Assembly: GCA_035715725.1 (NCBI GenBank)
Contig: DASTKT010000099.1
Location: 1 to 64,000, forward strand
Length of the DNA: 64,000 nt
Direction of reading: 5' to 3'
Origin: JADGGV01 sp035715725
Lineage (GTDB): Bacteria > Gemmatimonadota > Gemmatimonadetes > Longimicrobiales > RSA9
The notes beneath the pieces were generated by a model. It saw only the letters and a program-made list of their open reading frames with translations, was not told the origin of the DNA and did no database searches. Positions 15,645-23,877 of this stretch are shown piece by piece. The first letter of the stretch is position 1; every line of letters starts with the position of its first letter. The translations under genes were made by a program, and so were the position numbers.

Positions 15645-18440
15645 CTACGGCACCGGCGGGACCGCCGCCGCCCTGGCGCGCGCCCGCGCGATCAGCGAGT
15701 CGGCGCGGGCGTTCGCGTCGCGGAGGATCTGGTCGGCGCGGGTGTCGGCCTCCTTGCGCAGCTTGTCGGCGGCCGCCTGTGCGGCCACGCGGGCGAGCGG
15801 GTTGGTCGGGCGGGCGGCGAGCGAGTCGGCGCGGGCGTGGCCCTCTGCGCGGACGGTGTCGGCGAGGGTGCGGGCCTGCTCGCGAATGCGCGCGGCGGCC
15901 TGCTCGGCCTCGGCCACGAGGCGCGCGGCCTCGGCGGACGCGCGCCGGGCCGCCCCGGCGGCGGCGGAGTCGGCTCGGGCCTTGAGCGAGTCGACCCGCC
16001 GGCCGGCCTCCGCGGCCACCGCCTGCCGGATGGCGTCCGCGGTGGCGCCGGTCGTCTCGCGGAGGTTGGCGGCGAGCGTGGGCCGCGTGATCGTGCCGCC
16101 GAGCTGGACGCCGAGGGTGACCGCGTCGGCGGCCTGCAGGTCGAGGCCGGCCTTGCCCGCGGTCTTCGCGACCAGGCTCGTGATGGCGCGGTTCGCCTCG
16201 GCGCCGAGGACGGCGCGGGGGAGCTTCAGCGCGAGCGCGTACTGCAGCGACTGGTCGATCCCGTTCGCGCCGGAGACGTTCATGGTGACCTGCCCGACGT
16301 GGACGTCGAAGGGCTTCACGATGAGCTTCCCGTCGCGGATCTCGAAGGTGGAGCGGAGGTCCTTGAAGCCGGGGTCGCGGAGCAGCTCGACCTTGAGCAT
16401 GTCGGCGAGCCCGTCCATCGGCGGGAAGTCCTTGAGCGCGAGCCCGGCGGTGCGGAGCGAGCCGAGGCCGGAGAGCACGCTCGCGACCGGCACCATGTCC
16501 TCGCCGAGCGCGCCGGCCAGCTTGAGGTCCGCCGAGGCGCGGCCCTGCGCGTAGCGCGCGACGGGGGCGAACGCCTGCACGGTCGTGATGCCGGCGAACG
16601 CGCCGGGCACGTCCACGTCCGCGGCGTGCAGGTCGAGGTCGAACGTGGGGCGGGCGGGGTCCGTCGTCTCGTAGGACCCGGCCACCGTCACGGCGCCGCC
16701 GAGCATGTCCATGCGGAAGTCCTCGAGCGTGACGCGCCGGTCCTTGATGCGCAGCGCGCCGCGCGCGTTGCGGAGGTCGAGCTTGCCGTAGCTCACCCGT
16801 GCGGCGGTTGCGTCGAGGGCAAAATCGACGTTCGGCGGGACCGGGATCGCCCGCGTCTTGTCGTCGGAGCGCCACTCGTTCAGGTCGACGTACTGGCTCT
16901 CCACCTTCGCCTGGCCGCGGAGCGGCTCGTCGTGGAAGACGTAGCCGACCAGGTTGTCGAGGAAGCCGGTGGCGGCGACGTCGCTACGGCCGATGCGGCC
17001 GCGGAAGCTGGTGAGCTCGGCATGGCGCGGCGAGAGGCGCAGCGCCGCGTCGTCGACCTGCACGGCGTGGGGCACGTCCTGCGCCTGGAGCACGAGCCCC
17101 TTGACGCTCACGCTCCCGTCCGCGGCGACGCGGTCGTAGCGCCGCTGGTTCACGTCCGAGACGCGGGCGCGCATGCTCGCGTCGGCCACGACGGTGCCGG
17201 TGAGCCGATCCACCTTCTCGAGCTTGATCGTGCGGGGCACGTCGGCCAGGTCGAGCGTGCCGGCGAGGCGGAGCGCGACGTCCGGATCGGAGACCGGCGT
17301 GCGCACGACGAGCGCGCCGTCCACCGGATTGCTCCCCAGCCGGACGTGGAAGCGCCGCACGTCCAGGACGGTGGCGTCCACGCTGCCGCCGGGGTTCGTG
17401 ACCGACAGGTCGAGCGCGACGTCGCGGGCGGGGAGGGGAAGATCCGGGTAGCGGAAGGTGCCGTCCTCGACCTTCGCCTGCACGGCCAGCGCCGGGAACG
17501 CCTTCGGGCCGTACCGCCCGCGGGCCCACCCGGCGAGCGACATCGTGCCGGAGGTGCGCAGCGTCGAGAAGTCGCGCGTGTAAACCGCCGGGACGAGCGA
17601 GAGGATCTCGCGGAAGTCGGTGCGCGGCGCCTTGAAGGCGACGTCGAGATCGAAGCTGCTGTCCGGCGCCGCGGCCACCGACCCGGTGAGCGCCAGGAGC
17701 AGATCGTTCAGACGGACCTCGTTCTTCCGGATCGTGACCCGCTTCGCGCCCGCGTCCACGTCGAGGTCGGCGAGGACGCTCAGCCGGGCCCGGCTCAGGT
17801 ACGGCACCCCGCCGAACCGCAGCGACACCGTGTCCGCCGCCGTGCGCGTGCCGAGCGTGAATCGGCTCTGCCGGAAATCGCCCGTCAGCGACTCGTCGAG
17901 CCCGGCGACGCGCGCGACGAGCCCGGTCTGCCGGTTCTCGACGGAGAGCGAGCCGTCCCGCAGCTCGAGCCCGCGGAGCCTCAGGTCGAGCGGCCGGCCT
18001 CCCTCCTTCGGCGCCTGCTCCTTCTGGCGGAGAATGTCCCAGTTGGCCGTGCCGTCTTGCAGCACCAGCAGCCGCACGTCCGGCCGGTCGAGCTCCACGG
18101 AGCGGACGAGGATCGGCGCGGTCCCGCGCAGCGCGCCGAGCACGCTGCGGAGGTCGAGGACCAGCCGGAAGCGCGGGACGGAAACCAGCGTGTCGCCCTG
18201 GAACCGGCCGACGCCGGTGACGGCGAGCCGGTCGAGCCGCAGCGTGACGTTCGGGAAGTCGTGGAAGAGGGACAGGCCGACGTCGCTCCACTCGACGCGA
18301 GCGGCGACGGCGTCGTTGACCTCCGCCTTCACGCGCGCCACGATCCGGTCCCGGAAGAGGAACGGCACCGCGGCGAGCGCGAGGAGAACGAGAACGACAG
18401 CGGCTGCGACGTAGAGCGCGATCCTGCGGCGCGTGATCAT
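15645..18440 (-). CDS. AsmA-family envelope protein
   Basis: 931 residues. One N-terminal transmembrane helix (about 8-28) anchors a long periplasmic region with AsmA features: an N-terminal LRLDRLAVTGVGRF block, many short amphipathic beta-strand repeats, and the conserved C-terminal AsmA part near 650-780 (SADLKLAGALGEDM, MDGLADMLKVELLRDPGFKD, VNVSG-like GQVTMNVSGANG). AsmA-like proteins form beta-groove bridges that move lipids between inner and outer membrane. After residue ~800 comes an unusual Ala/Arg/Glu-rich coiled-coil tail of about 110 residues full of ADSLxAR and RADxxL repeats. It stands alone, convergent with the methyltransferase gene. Confidence 0.85.
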   Translation of the reverse strand: MITRRRIALYVAAAVVLVLLALAAVPFLFRDRIVARVKAEVNDAVAARVEWSDVGLSLFHDFPNVTLRLDRLAVTGVGRFQGDTLVSVPRFRLVLDLRSVLGALRGTAPILVRSVELDRPDVRLLVLQDGTANWDILRQKEQAPKEGGRPLDLRLRGLELRDGSLSVENRQTGLVARVAGLDESLTGDFRQSRFTLGTRTAADTVSLRFGGVPYLSRARLSVLADLDVDAGAKRVTIRKNEVRLNDLLLALTGSVAAAPDSSFDLDVAFKAPRTDFREILSLVPAVYTRDFSTLRTSGTMSLAGWARGRYGPKAFPALAVQAKVEDGTFRYPDLPLPARDVALDLSVTNPGGSVDATVLDVRRFHVRLGSNPVDGALVVRTPVSDPDVALRLAGTLDLADVPRTIKLEKVDRLTGTVVADASMRARVSDVNQRRYDRVAADGSVSVKGLVLQAQDVPHAVQVDDAALRLSPRHAELTSFRGRIGRSDVAATGFLDNLVGYVFHDEPLRGQAKVESQYVDLNEWRSDDKTRAIPVPPNVDFALDATAARVSYGKLDLRNARGALRIKDRRVTLEDFRMDMLGGAVTVAGSYETTDPARPTFDLDLHAADVDVPGAFAGITTVQAFAPVARYAQGRASADLKLAGALGEDMVPVASVLSGLGSLRTAGLALKDFPPMDGLADMLKVELLRDPGFKDLRSTFEIRDGKLIVKPFDVHVGQVTMNVSGANGIDQSLQYALALKLPRAVLGAEANRAITSLVAKTAGKAGLDLQAADAVTLGVQLGGTITRPTLAANLRETTGATADAIRQAVAAEAGRRVDSLKARADSAAAGAARRASAEAARLVAEAEQAAARIREQARTLADTVRAEGHARADSLAARPTNPLARVAAQAAADKLRKEADTRADQILRDANARADSLIARARARAAAVPPVP

Positions 18441-18718
18441 CTACTTGCCTCCAGCACTGGCCGACACCGGTGCGCCTCGCGGCGAGGTCGTCGCCGGGCG
18501 CTCAGACGACTTTACCGCCGTTCGGCGGAAATGGTCCACGGGGCTACGCGCGGCGACCGGGCGAGGCCGTGTCGTGGCAACACCATGGACGGTTCGGGCG
18601 GACGCTGGCGGCGTGCGGGCGAGGATCACGATCTCCGGACGGCCGGGTCACGATCGCGGTCGGCGATGTAGACGAAACGACGTGCCGGGTGGCCGAGATC
18701 CGGCCGGTGGCGGCGGGC

Positions 18719-18755
18719 ACGGAGCGGGCCGGGTCGTTCGCCCGGCCCGCTCCGT
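18719..18755. terminator. Perfect 15-bp hairpin
   Basis: ACGGAGCGGGCCGGG (18719-18733) pairs with CCCGGCCCGCTCCGT (18741-18755) around TCGTTCG. With the next hairpin it lies downstream of the minus-strand DUF998 gene, so one or both probably end that transcript. Confidence 0.5.
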
Positions 18756-18830
18756 CCGCGACGACGCGTGCATGGCTCCGGCGCACCGACGCGCCGGCGC
18801 GCGCACGGCTCGGCGGCTACTCGCCGTGAG

Positions 18831-18874
18831 GCCGAACGTCGCCTCCGCACGTGGGTGTGGAGGCGACGTTCGGC
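18831..18874 (-). terminator. 20-bp stem hairpin after DUF998 gene
   Basis: GCCGAACGTCGCCTCCGCAC (18831-18850) pairs with 18855-18874, with a single G-T wobble and a four-base loop. It begins 50 bases beyond the stop of the minus-strand DUF998 gene. Confidence 0.6.
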
Positions 18875-18923
18875 GCGGCGAGCGGCATGCCAGCGACGCC
18901 GAGGTCCGGCGGCCGGATCCCGC

Positions 18924-19637
18924 CTATCCGGCGTCACTCCCGCCGGCAACGGCATCCGCGGGGCGTTCGGCCTGGCCGCGCAGCAGGATCATGGCCAGCA
19001 CGACGACCCACAGGAAGAAGGCACCGATGCTGATTCGCTCCCAGACGCCAACCCACGGCGTGGGCAGGTTCGCCGCGATCCTGGGGCCATCCAGTCCGGT
19101 CAAGATGCCGAAGGCGACGAGGATCACCAGCGTCGCGATGGAATAGAGGCGGAAGCGCCTTCCGAGCGCCGCGGCGCCGAATCCGATCGCGAGCGTCATG
19201 AGGAGAACCGTCGCCACGCTCCAGACGATGTGCAGGGTGTCGGTCAGCGTCAGCTCGGCCCCGCGGAGGTGCATCGGCGGCCAGTAGAGGCCGATGAGCC
19301 CGTGGGCAGCGATCAGGCCTCCGACCACGCGGAGGCGACGGTTGCGCCCCGCCGAGAGCAGGACGCCCCAACCGAAGGCGGCGAAGAGGAGGGTGAAAAG
19401 GGTGCCCAGCGGGACCCAGAGCGGCCTCGTCGGTGCGCCGATCGCGGACAGCTCGCTGACCGTCTGCGAGGCGACGCTGTACCCCTCCCACCGCATCGGC
19501 ACGAGGACGTTCATCGCGACGTAGAGCAGCGACGCGAGGATCCCACAGGCGAGCAGGACCGCTCGCGCGCTCGTTCCGCCTCGAGCCGGATGCACCACCG
19601 GCCCGCCCCCGACCTGTCCGACCCCGACCGTGCTCAT
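18924..19637 (-). CDS. DUF998-like integral membrane protein
   Basis: 237 residues from the ATG at 19637 (GAGGAGGG upstream). Six or seven hydrophobic helices; SYSVASQTVSELSAIGAPTR-like text (YSVASQTVSELSAIGAPTRP) after the first helix and a YWPPMHLRG loop match the general DUF998 pattern. Function of the family is not established. The N-terminus before the first helix contains GPVVHPARGG, almost the same as GPVIHPAKGG in the unrelated membrane protein at 22148. Two hairpins follow the gene. Confidence 0.8.
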   Translation of the reverse strand: MSTVGVGQVGGGPVVHPARGGTSARAVLLACGILASLLYVAMNVLVPMRWEGYSVASQTVSELSAIGAPTRPLWVPLGTLFTLLFAAFGWGVLLSAGRNRRLRVVGGLIAAHGLIGLYWPPMHLRGAELTLTDTLHIVWSVATVLLMTLAIGFGAAALGRRFRLYSIATLVILVAFGILTGLDGPRIAANLPTPWVGVWERISIGAFFLWVVVLAMILLRGQAERPADAVAGGSDAG

Positions 19638-20010
19638 CGCGCCCTCCTCGAAACCGCCCGCGGCGATCCGCGGGACCGATACCAAGAGGCTCCGCGCGGC
19701 GCCCGTCGTGTGTCGGGCAGAGAGCGGAACTTCTGTAGGGCAGTCATTGACCGACGGCGGCTGACGGCTGACGGCTGACGGCTGACGGCGGACGGCGGAT
19801 CGGCGGATCGGCAGAGCGGCGCGCGTGACGACCGAAGAACATCGACCCCGCTCGAAGCGAGCGGCAGCCGCACGACCATTGCGGACCTGACCACGAACGT
19901 GAGCCGCCGCGAACCGCGGCGCGGAGCGCGGGCCGGGTCGGGGCGAGCTTCGTTCCCCCGGGCCGGTTACCGCCGCAGTCCCGAAGCAGGCCGGAACGGA
20001 GACACACGCC
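19638..20010. other. Intergenic region with short direct repeats
   Basis: 373 bases between divergent DUF998 and reductase genes. It contains a run of seven-base direct repeats (19759-19809); no clear promoter or operator could be assigned. Confidence 0.45.
19759..19809. repeat. GGCTGAC / GGCGGAT heptamer run
   Basis: Four exact copies of GGCTGAC in tandem (19759-19786) grade into GGCGGAC and GGCGGAT(C) variants up to about 19809. It is non-coding and typical of slippage-prone simple sequence. Confidence 0.6.
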
Positions 20011-20661
20011 ATGAAGATCGTCGTGTTCGGCGCCACCGGGAACATCGGCCGGCGCGTCGCCACCGAGGCGCTGCGCCGCGGCCACGAGGTCGTCGGCGTC
20101 GTCCGCGACCCCGCTGCCGCTACCGCCCCGAACGTGCGTGTCCGCCTGGTGAAGGGAGACGCGACCAAGGCCGACGACGTCGCCGCGGCCGCGCAGGGCG
20201 CCGACGCGGTCGTCAGCGCCATCTCCCCCCGCGAGGACGAGCGCGGCCTCCCAGCCCCCTCGCTCGCGGCGAGTGCGCGGGCGCTGATCGCGGGACTCCG
20301 CGCGGCCGGCGTAGAACGCGTGCTGTATGTCGGGGGCGCGAGCACGTTCGAGGTCGCGCCCGGGAAGGTGCTCGCCGACCAGCCGGACTTTCCCGAGACC
20401 TACGAGTTCGAGGCCCAGGAGGGGCACGAGGCGCTGGCCGTGTGGCGCAGCGAGGCACAGGGGCTCGACTGGACGTACCTGAGCCCCGCCGTCGAGATCG
20501 GCCCGGGCGAGCGGACCGGGAACTACCGCACCACGGACGATCGGGTCCTGTTCGACGCGGAGGGGAGGAGCTTCATCAGCTACGAGGACTACGCAGTGGC
20601 GGTGCTGGACGAGCTGGAGCACCCGCGGCACGTCGGCCGGCGGTTCGGCGTCGCGTACTGA
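20011..20661 (+). CDS. NAD(P)-binding atypical short-chain reductase
   Basis: 216 residues with the dinucleotide-binding motif at the extreme N-terminus (MKIVVFGATGNIGRRVA, G-x-x-G-x-x-G). Then VVRDPAA, DVAAAAQGADAVVSAISP and VERVLYVGGAST follow, the layout of NmrA/YwnB-like NAD(P)H-binding proteins (about 210 residues). YLSPAVEIGPGERTGNYRT near 160-180 is the substrate-side part conserved in this group. Members act as quinone or flavin reductases or as redox-sensing regulators. The gene stands alone; no partner is indicated. Confidence 0.88.
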   Translation: MKIVVFGATGNIGRRVATEALRRGHEVVGVVRDPAAATAPNVRVRLVKGDATKADDVAAAAQGADAVVSAISPREDERGLPAPSLAASARALIAGLRAAGVERVLYVGGASTFEVAPGKVLADQPDFPETYEFEAQEGHEALAVWRSEAQGLDWTYLSPAVEIGPGERTGNYRTTDDRVLFDAEGRSFISYEDYAVAVLDELEHPRHVGRRFGVAY

Positions 20662-20915
20662 TCCGGCGCGGCTTCCGGCTGGAGCACGAGATCCCGCTGC
20701 TCCGGCGTGAGCCGCTCACGACGGCGCCCGAGCCTCCGAGGTTCGGGCTCCCCACCGCGCCTCGTCACGACGAGCTTCCTGGCCGTCGCCGGGGCGTCTA
20801 CCTTTTCCGCGGCGAGGCGCTCGAAGGCCGCGCGTGCGTGGGCGCGGCGCCGCGGCATCGTGGCCAGCACCCGCTTCGGGACGAACGTGTCGAACGGGGC
20901 GGCGGCGCCCGGCAT
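20589..20915 (-). CDS. Candidate hypothetical protein, overlapping antisense
   Basis: 108 residues from an ATG at 20915 with GGGGAG nine bases upstream. Third positions are strongly G/C and the middle is helical and charged (RRRAHARAAFERLAAEKVDA, RRERLTPEQRDLVL), which looks coding rather than random, but the C-terminus turns into Ser/Thr-rich sequence as it runs antisense into the end of the reductase gene. It may be a decayed gene or chance. No family was recognised. Confidence 0.25.
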   Translation of the reverse strand: MPGAAAPFDTFVPKRVLATMPRRRAHARAAFERLAAEKVDAPATARKLVVTRRGGEPEPRRLGRRRERLTPEQRDLVLQPEAAPDQYATPNRRPTCRGCSSSSSTATA

Positions 20916-21141
20916 CGATGGCGCTCCCCGACCGCTTGACCGGCCGGCCCGCGCACCGATCTTGTAGGGTCCGGGTGCGGCTTCGGGGCGCGATTCACCG
21001 CGCCCCGGCGGCGCCCGCGGATCGAGGTGTCGGCTGGACCCGGGCGGTCGTCCGGCCCGGAGCGGGCTCGAGTCCGCAGCGTCGCTCTTGCTCCGGATCC
21101 CGCTCCACAGGTACCGCACGCGCAGAGGAGTCTGTCACGTC
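20662..21141. other. Region upstream of PAS protein gene
   Basis: 480 bases with no certain gene on the plus strand; the minus strand carries the doubtful ORF 20589-20915. GCAGAGGAG at 21122-21130 is the ribosome site for the gene at 21142. Nothing else stands out. Confidence 0.4.
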
Positions 21142-22113
21142 ATGCCGGCACGGAAGATCCTGATCGCGGCCGCCGACGGCGAGGCCGCGGAGCGGCTCGG
21201 GGCGAGGCTCGCCAGCCTCGGCCACGAGGTGGCGGCGACCGCCCGTTCGGTGGACGAGGCCGTGCGGCTGTCGGTCGAGGTCGGGCCCGACCTCGCGCTG
21301 ATGGGCATCGGGCTCGGCGCGGGCACGAACGAGCCGGAGGCGGTGCGTCGCCTCCAGCGGGTGCTTCCGGTGCCGACCGTGCTCGTGATCCCGGAGGGCG
21401 ACGAGGCGAGCCTGCGGCGGGCGGGGCTGAGCGACGCGGACGCCCACGTCGTCGAGCCGTTCACGGACCGGGAGCTTCGCGCCAACATCGAGCTGGCCCT
21501 GTGCCGGAGCGACGCCACGCGAGAGGCGCACGACCTGGAGGACCGGTTCTTCGCCGCCTCGATCGACATGCTCTGCTGCCTCGACTTCAACGGCTACTTC
21601 AAGCGGCTCAGCCCGTCGTGGGAGCGCGCGCTCGGCTTCACGCGCGAGGAGCTGATGTCGCGGCCGTTCATCGAGTTCGTCCACCCCGACGACCGCGAGC
21701 GTACGCTGAGGCAGAACCGGGAGGTCCGGGCCGGCGGGCAGGCGCTCGGCTTCGAGAACCGCTACCTGTGCAAGGACGGCTCGTTCCGCTGGTTCCTGTG
21801 GAATGCGACGCCGGAGCCCGCGGGCCAGGTCATCTACTCGGTGGCGCGCGACGTCACGGCGCGCAAGCAGATGGAGGAGGAGCGCGAGCGGCTCGTGCGC
21901 GACCTGCAGGCCGCGCTCTCGGAGGTGAAGGACCTGGAGGAGATCCTGCCGATCTGCTCGTACTGCGGGAAGATCCGCGACGACGAGGACTACTGGCTGA
22001 CGGTCGAGAGCTACTTCGCGCGCCACACGAGCACGCGCTTCAGCCACGGCGTGTGTCCGAGCTGCCACGAGAGCAAGGTCGAGCCGGAGCTCGAGAGGTG
22101 GGAGCGCGGGTAG
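21142..22113 (+). CDS. PAS-domain signalling protein with degenerate receiver and C-terminal CSYC motif
   Basis: 323 residues from the ATG at 21142. Residues 1-115 have a response-regulator fold (KILIAAADGEAAERL, ... PTVLVIPEGD, VVEPFTDRELRANIE). The phospho-acceptor position reads DLALMGIGLGAG, with Gly where Asp is expected, and the acidic pair is AAAD, so it probably cannot be phosphorylated. Residues ~130-255 form a PAS domain (FFAASIDMLCCLDFNGYFKR, SPSWERALGFTREELM, HPDDRER, YLCKDGSFRWFLWNATP). A coiled coil leads to LPICSYCGKIRDDEDYW ... CPSCHE, a four-cysteine tail found at the end of many PAS and sensor proteins. No kinase or output domain is present, so it likely acts by protein contacts. 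Confidence 0.85.
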   Translation: MPARKILIAAADGEAAERLGARLASLGHEVAATARSVDEAVRLSVEVGPDLALMGIGLGAGTNEPEAVRRLQRVLPVPTVLVIPEGDEASLRRAGLSDADAHVVEPFTDRELRANIELALCRSDATREAHDLEDRFFAASIDMLCCLDFNGYFKRLSPSWERALGFTREELMSRPFIEFVHPDDRERTLRQNREVRAGGQALGFENRYLCKDGSFRWFLWNATPEPAGQVIYSVARDVTARKQMEEERERLVRDLQAALSEVKDLEEILPICSYCGKIRDDEDYWLTVESYFARHTSTRFSHGVCPSCHESKVEPELERWERG

Positions 22114-22147
22114 CGGCGGCGCGGGCGTCCGCGGTCGAGGGGCGGCG

Positions 22148-22954
22148 TCAGCGGCGCTCCGGTGGGCGCGTCGGGAGCTCCTGGACGAAGAGCGACATCT
22201 CGGTGGCGAGCCCGCTGCGCACCGGGTAGGAGAGGGCGTAGATCGCGAAGAGCGCGAAGGAGATGACGGCCGCGAGGAGCGCGAGGTAGACCGCCCCGAC
22301 GCGGCCGTCGGCGCTCGAGATCGCGACCAGACCGAGGACGGCGGCGGCGCCGCCGACCAGAATGACCCACAGGATCGGGGGCAGCGTCCGCTGGATCGCG
22401 TTGAGCCCTAGCCGGCGCTGGCTCCCGATCGCTTGCAGCGCATCGAGTGCCCGGGACTGCAACTCGGTCTGGCCCGGCGTTCCCGGCTCGAAGCCGGCGA
22501 GGATGCGCCAGAGGCGGTCGATGATCGCGTCCGCCTGGTGGCCGTTGCGTCCCTCGAGCAGGAGCGGCAGCTCCTCCAGCGTGCGCTCGCGGTACGCTTC
22601 TGCGGCGGCGCCGACCTCGTCCCCGAGCGGCGCGGGGAGGACTCGCGCGATCTGGCGCAGATCGGCGAGCGCATTGGCCTCGAGCGTCATCACGCCGCGC
22701 GCCTGGTCGAACCGATTCCAGGCCCCGGCGAGGAGGAACGCCACCAGCACGCCGTAGAGGCCCGCCATGGCCTCCATGACCACCTCGGCGGTCGGCTGGG
22801 CCGCGGCGACCCGATCGGGGCGGAGGAACCGGCCTAGCACGGCCCGTGCGCCGAGCGAGACGGCGACGGCCGCCGCCACCACGAGCAACGCATGCAGGGT
22901 GATCGACAAGGGACGGCCTCCCTTCGCCGGGTGGATCACCGGACCGGCCTGCAT
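22148..22954 (-). CDS. DUF4239 (bestrophin-like) membrane protein
   Basis: 268 residues from the ATG at 22954. Two hydrophobic segments near the N-terminus (LSITLHALLVVAAAVAVSLG; GLYGVLVAFLLAGAWNRFDQ), a soluble helical middle with ARGVMTLEANALADLRQIAR, and two C-terminal helices match the DUF4239 layout, whose function is unknown though a channel-like fold has been suggested. A TTG at 22909 with GGAGG upstream is an alternative start. The earlier ATG is preferred because the segment it adds, GPVIHPAKGG, is mirrored at the protein level in the DUF998 protein at 18924. Confidence 0.8.
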   Translation of the reverse strand: MQAGPVIHPAKGGRPLSITLHALLVVAAAVAVSLGARAVLGRFLRPDRVAAAQPTAEVVMEAMAGLYGVLVAFLLAGAWNRFDQARGVMTLEANALADLRQIARVLPAPLGDEVGAAAEAYRERTLEELPLLLEGRNGHQADAIIDRLWRILAGFEPGTPGQTELQSRALDALQAIGSQRRLGLNAIQRTLPPILWVILVGGAAAVLGLVAISSADGRVGAVYLALLAAVISFALFAIYALSYPVRSGLATEMSLFVQELPTRPPERR

Positions 22955-22990
22955 GCGGCGAGCCGGCGCATCGCCGATCCCGAGAACGGT

Positions 22991-23029
22991 CACGGGCCCC
23001 GTCGCCTGGCGGCGGCGACGGGGCCCGTG
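22991..23029 (-). terminator. Perfect 16-bp hairpin after the 23053 gene
   Basis: CACGGGCCCCGTCGCC (22991-23006) pairs exactly with 23014-23029 around a seven-base loop, starting 24 bases beyond the stop of the minus-strand gene at 23053. Confidence 0.7.
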
Positions 23030-23052
23030 CGCCCGGGTGCTCCGGGGGAGCG

Positions 23053-23634
23053 TCAGACCGCGATCTCGGCCTGCACGGCGGCGGGGGCGGCGACCGACTT
23101 CCGCTCCGCGGCCAGGTGCGTCGCCAGCCCGGCGGCCGCGCCCACGACGAGCGCGGACAGGGAGCCGGCCAGCGAGGGCTTCACCGCCATCGCGAACACG
23201 ACGCCCAGCGCCACGCCGGTGTTGACCCAGGAGAGCGCCGCGGCGACCGGGTCGTGGAGCACGGCGCGCGCCCGCTCCGCGTCGCCCGCCGCCGCCGCCA
23301 GTGCACGGCCGGTGCGTGCGCCCCGCGCGCCCAGCACCGCCCCGCTGAGCATGAGGAACACGACGCCGGCGATCCCGGCGTCCACCCACCCGGTGCTCCA
23401 GCTCCAGGGGCTGCGCACGCTCACCATGTAGGCGCCCGTCGCGAACAGCGTCAGCGTAACGATCGGGAAGAACCGCGCGGCGGCGCCGACGAGCATGAGC
23501 CACTGCCGCGCCTCCGCCAGGCTCGCGGCGCGGCGGGCCCGCGACTTCCCCAGGTGCACCACCGACGAAATGGCGGACGCCGCCACCAGCGCCAGGAGGT
23601 GGAGGTAGAGCGAGATATGATAGCCGATCATCAT
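23053..23634 (-). CDS. Small integral membrane protein, DUF2269-like
   Basis: 193 residues from the ATG at 23634 with GGGGGG just upstream. Four hydrophobic helices: IGYHISLYLHLLALVAASAI, FFPIVTLTLFATGAYMV, WVDAGIAGVVFLMLSGAVLG and LSWVNTGVALGVVFAMAVKP, with a short fifth segment near the end. The N-terminal Y-L-H-L-L-A-L plus SSVVHLGKSRARR loop resembles DUF2269-type proteins, but the family assignment is tentative. No neighbour indicates a function. Confidence 0.7.
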   Translation of the reverse strand: MMIGYHISLYLHLLALVAASAISSVVHLGKSRARRAASLAEARQWLMLVGAAARFFPIVTLTLFATGAYMVSVRSPWSWSTGWVDAGIAGVVFLMLSGAVLGARGARTGRALAAAAGDAERARAVLHDPVAAALSWVNTGVALGVVFAMAVKPSLAGSLSALVVGAAAGLATHLAAERKSVAAPAAVQAEIAV

Positions 23635-23877
23635 GCCCCCCGATTGGAGCCGTGAGTCGTTGTCGAAGGTCTCGCGCGGGCTCGCCTCGCCGGGATCCGC
23701 CGCGGCATCCCGCCGGCGGTCCGGCTCGCCATCTCGTGCGGGGTCCTCCCCGGGGCGAGCCCGCTGCGTCGCCGCGAGCGCGCGGCGGACGGGGACGAGG
23801 ATATGGGAGCGGGGCGGCGGGCACATGGGTCGGGTGACTCAGGTCGGACGACCCGTCGCGGGGGTGGGGGGATCCCG

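Larger units (their letters stand above)
18441..18923. other. Intergenic region with two terminator hairpins
   Basis: 483 bases between the AsmA start and the end of the DUF998 gene. It contains two strong hairpins (18719-18755, 18831-18874) and presumably the AsmA promoter near 18450-18550. No coding similarity was seen. Confidence 0.5.

Noticed and set aside
20834..21163. Plus-strand ORF of 109 residues before the PAS gene
   Set aside because: Arg/Ala-rich shadow without ribosome site; runs into the PAS gene in another frame.
22909..22954. TTG at 22909 as start of the DUF4239 gene
   Set aside because: It has a better ribosome site, but the segment between 22954 and 22909 encodes a motif conserved at protein level with the DUF998 protein, so the upstream ATG was preferred; not certain.
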